Shown: in pieces, positions 7,200 through 7,234 of the stretch | Numbering within the stretch: position 1 is the first letter of the stretch | Layout of the letters: each line of letters starts with the position of its first letter | Origin: Globobulimina sp. | Taxonomy: Eukaryota > Foraminifera > Rotaliida | Reading direction: 5' to 3' | Length of the DNA stretch: 7,234 nt | NCBI GenBank assembly: GCA_003354225.1 | Contig: PIVH01000183.1 | Coordinates: 1 to 7,234, forward strand | The notes under the pieces: model-generated | Told to the model about the DNA's origin: nothing | Seen by the model: only the letters and a program-made list of their open reading frames with translations | Database searches by the model: none | Translations under genes and position numbers: made by a program

Positions 7200-7234
7200 T
7201 TGGGCTGTTGGTGAGCCTTGTCGTGCTGGTGAGT
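7144..7234. repeat. Right-edge G/T-rich imperfect repeat, cut by the window end
   Basis: GGTGAGCCTT occurs at 7144–7153 and 7210–7219, and GGTGAG again at 7228–7233. GGGCTG appears at 7155–7160 and 7202–7207. From 7141 to the end, 50 of 94 bases are G or C and only 9 are A on the plus strand, unlike the AT-rich DNA before it. All three minus-strand frames are open across this patch; one ends in TAA at 7139–7141 after His/Gln/Asn/Lys-rich codons with two KAH triplets. It may therefore be the 3' end of a low-complexity coding region, but composition alone could explain the open frames. The plus frame is hydrophobic and also open. Confidence 0.45.

Noticed and set aside
1-7234. CRISPR array, rRNA, integrase/transposase or origin
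   Set aside because: No regularly spaced direct repeats, conserved rRNA segments, or recombinase motifs were seen in any frame.

Overview
The window looks like a stretch of a compact, AT-rich nuclear genome from a unicellular eukaryote. The main evidence is three short GT–AG introns (66, 63 and 74 nt), each of which is needed to join otherwise broken reading frames. Long ORFs close with TAA or TGA and read well in the standard code, and no Shine-Dalgarno-led operon structure is visible. I cannot place the species. A foraminiferan or other rhizarian, or another protist with a reduced genome, would fit; an intron-bearing giant virus is a less likely alternative.

All supported genes lie on the minus strand, head to tail, so transcription order runs from right to left. 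The right edge (about 7125–7234) is a G/T-rich repeat-like patch (A/C-rich on the minus strand), possibly the end of another coding region. 6802–7006 holds a weak candidate terminal exon. 6706–3300 is a two-exon gene for a 1110-aa protein with an N-terminal acylation signal (MGCC), a central Tudor/SH3-like segment and proline-rich ligand motifs. 3109–2543 is a two-exon gene for a 167-aa secreted, 16-cysteine protein whose C-terminal half resembles the double-psi beta-barrel of barwin, expansin and kiwellin proteins. 2312–1335 is a two-exon gene for a 303-aa protein that I do not recognise; its start is hidden in a 28-nt first exon. 1235–315 is a single-exon gene for a 306-aa protein with an N-terminal SAP motif. 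1–314 has no supported gene but contains a strong 9-bp hairpin.

The four genes do not suggest a shared pathway: one product is probably membrane-anchored, one secreted, one probably nucleic-acid-binding and one unknown. Their closeness is better read as genome compaction than as an operon. The intergenic gaps (99, 230 and 190 nt) carry two 18-bp tandem duplications and several 12-bp palindromes. The most interesting items are the spliced barwin/expansin-like protein and the acylated Tudor-like scaffold. All domain statements come from reading the sequence by eye and are untested by search.
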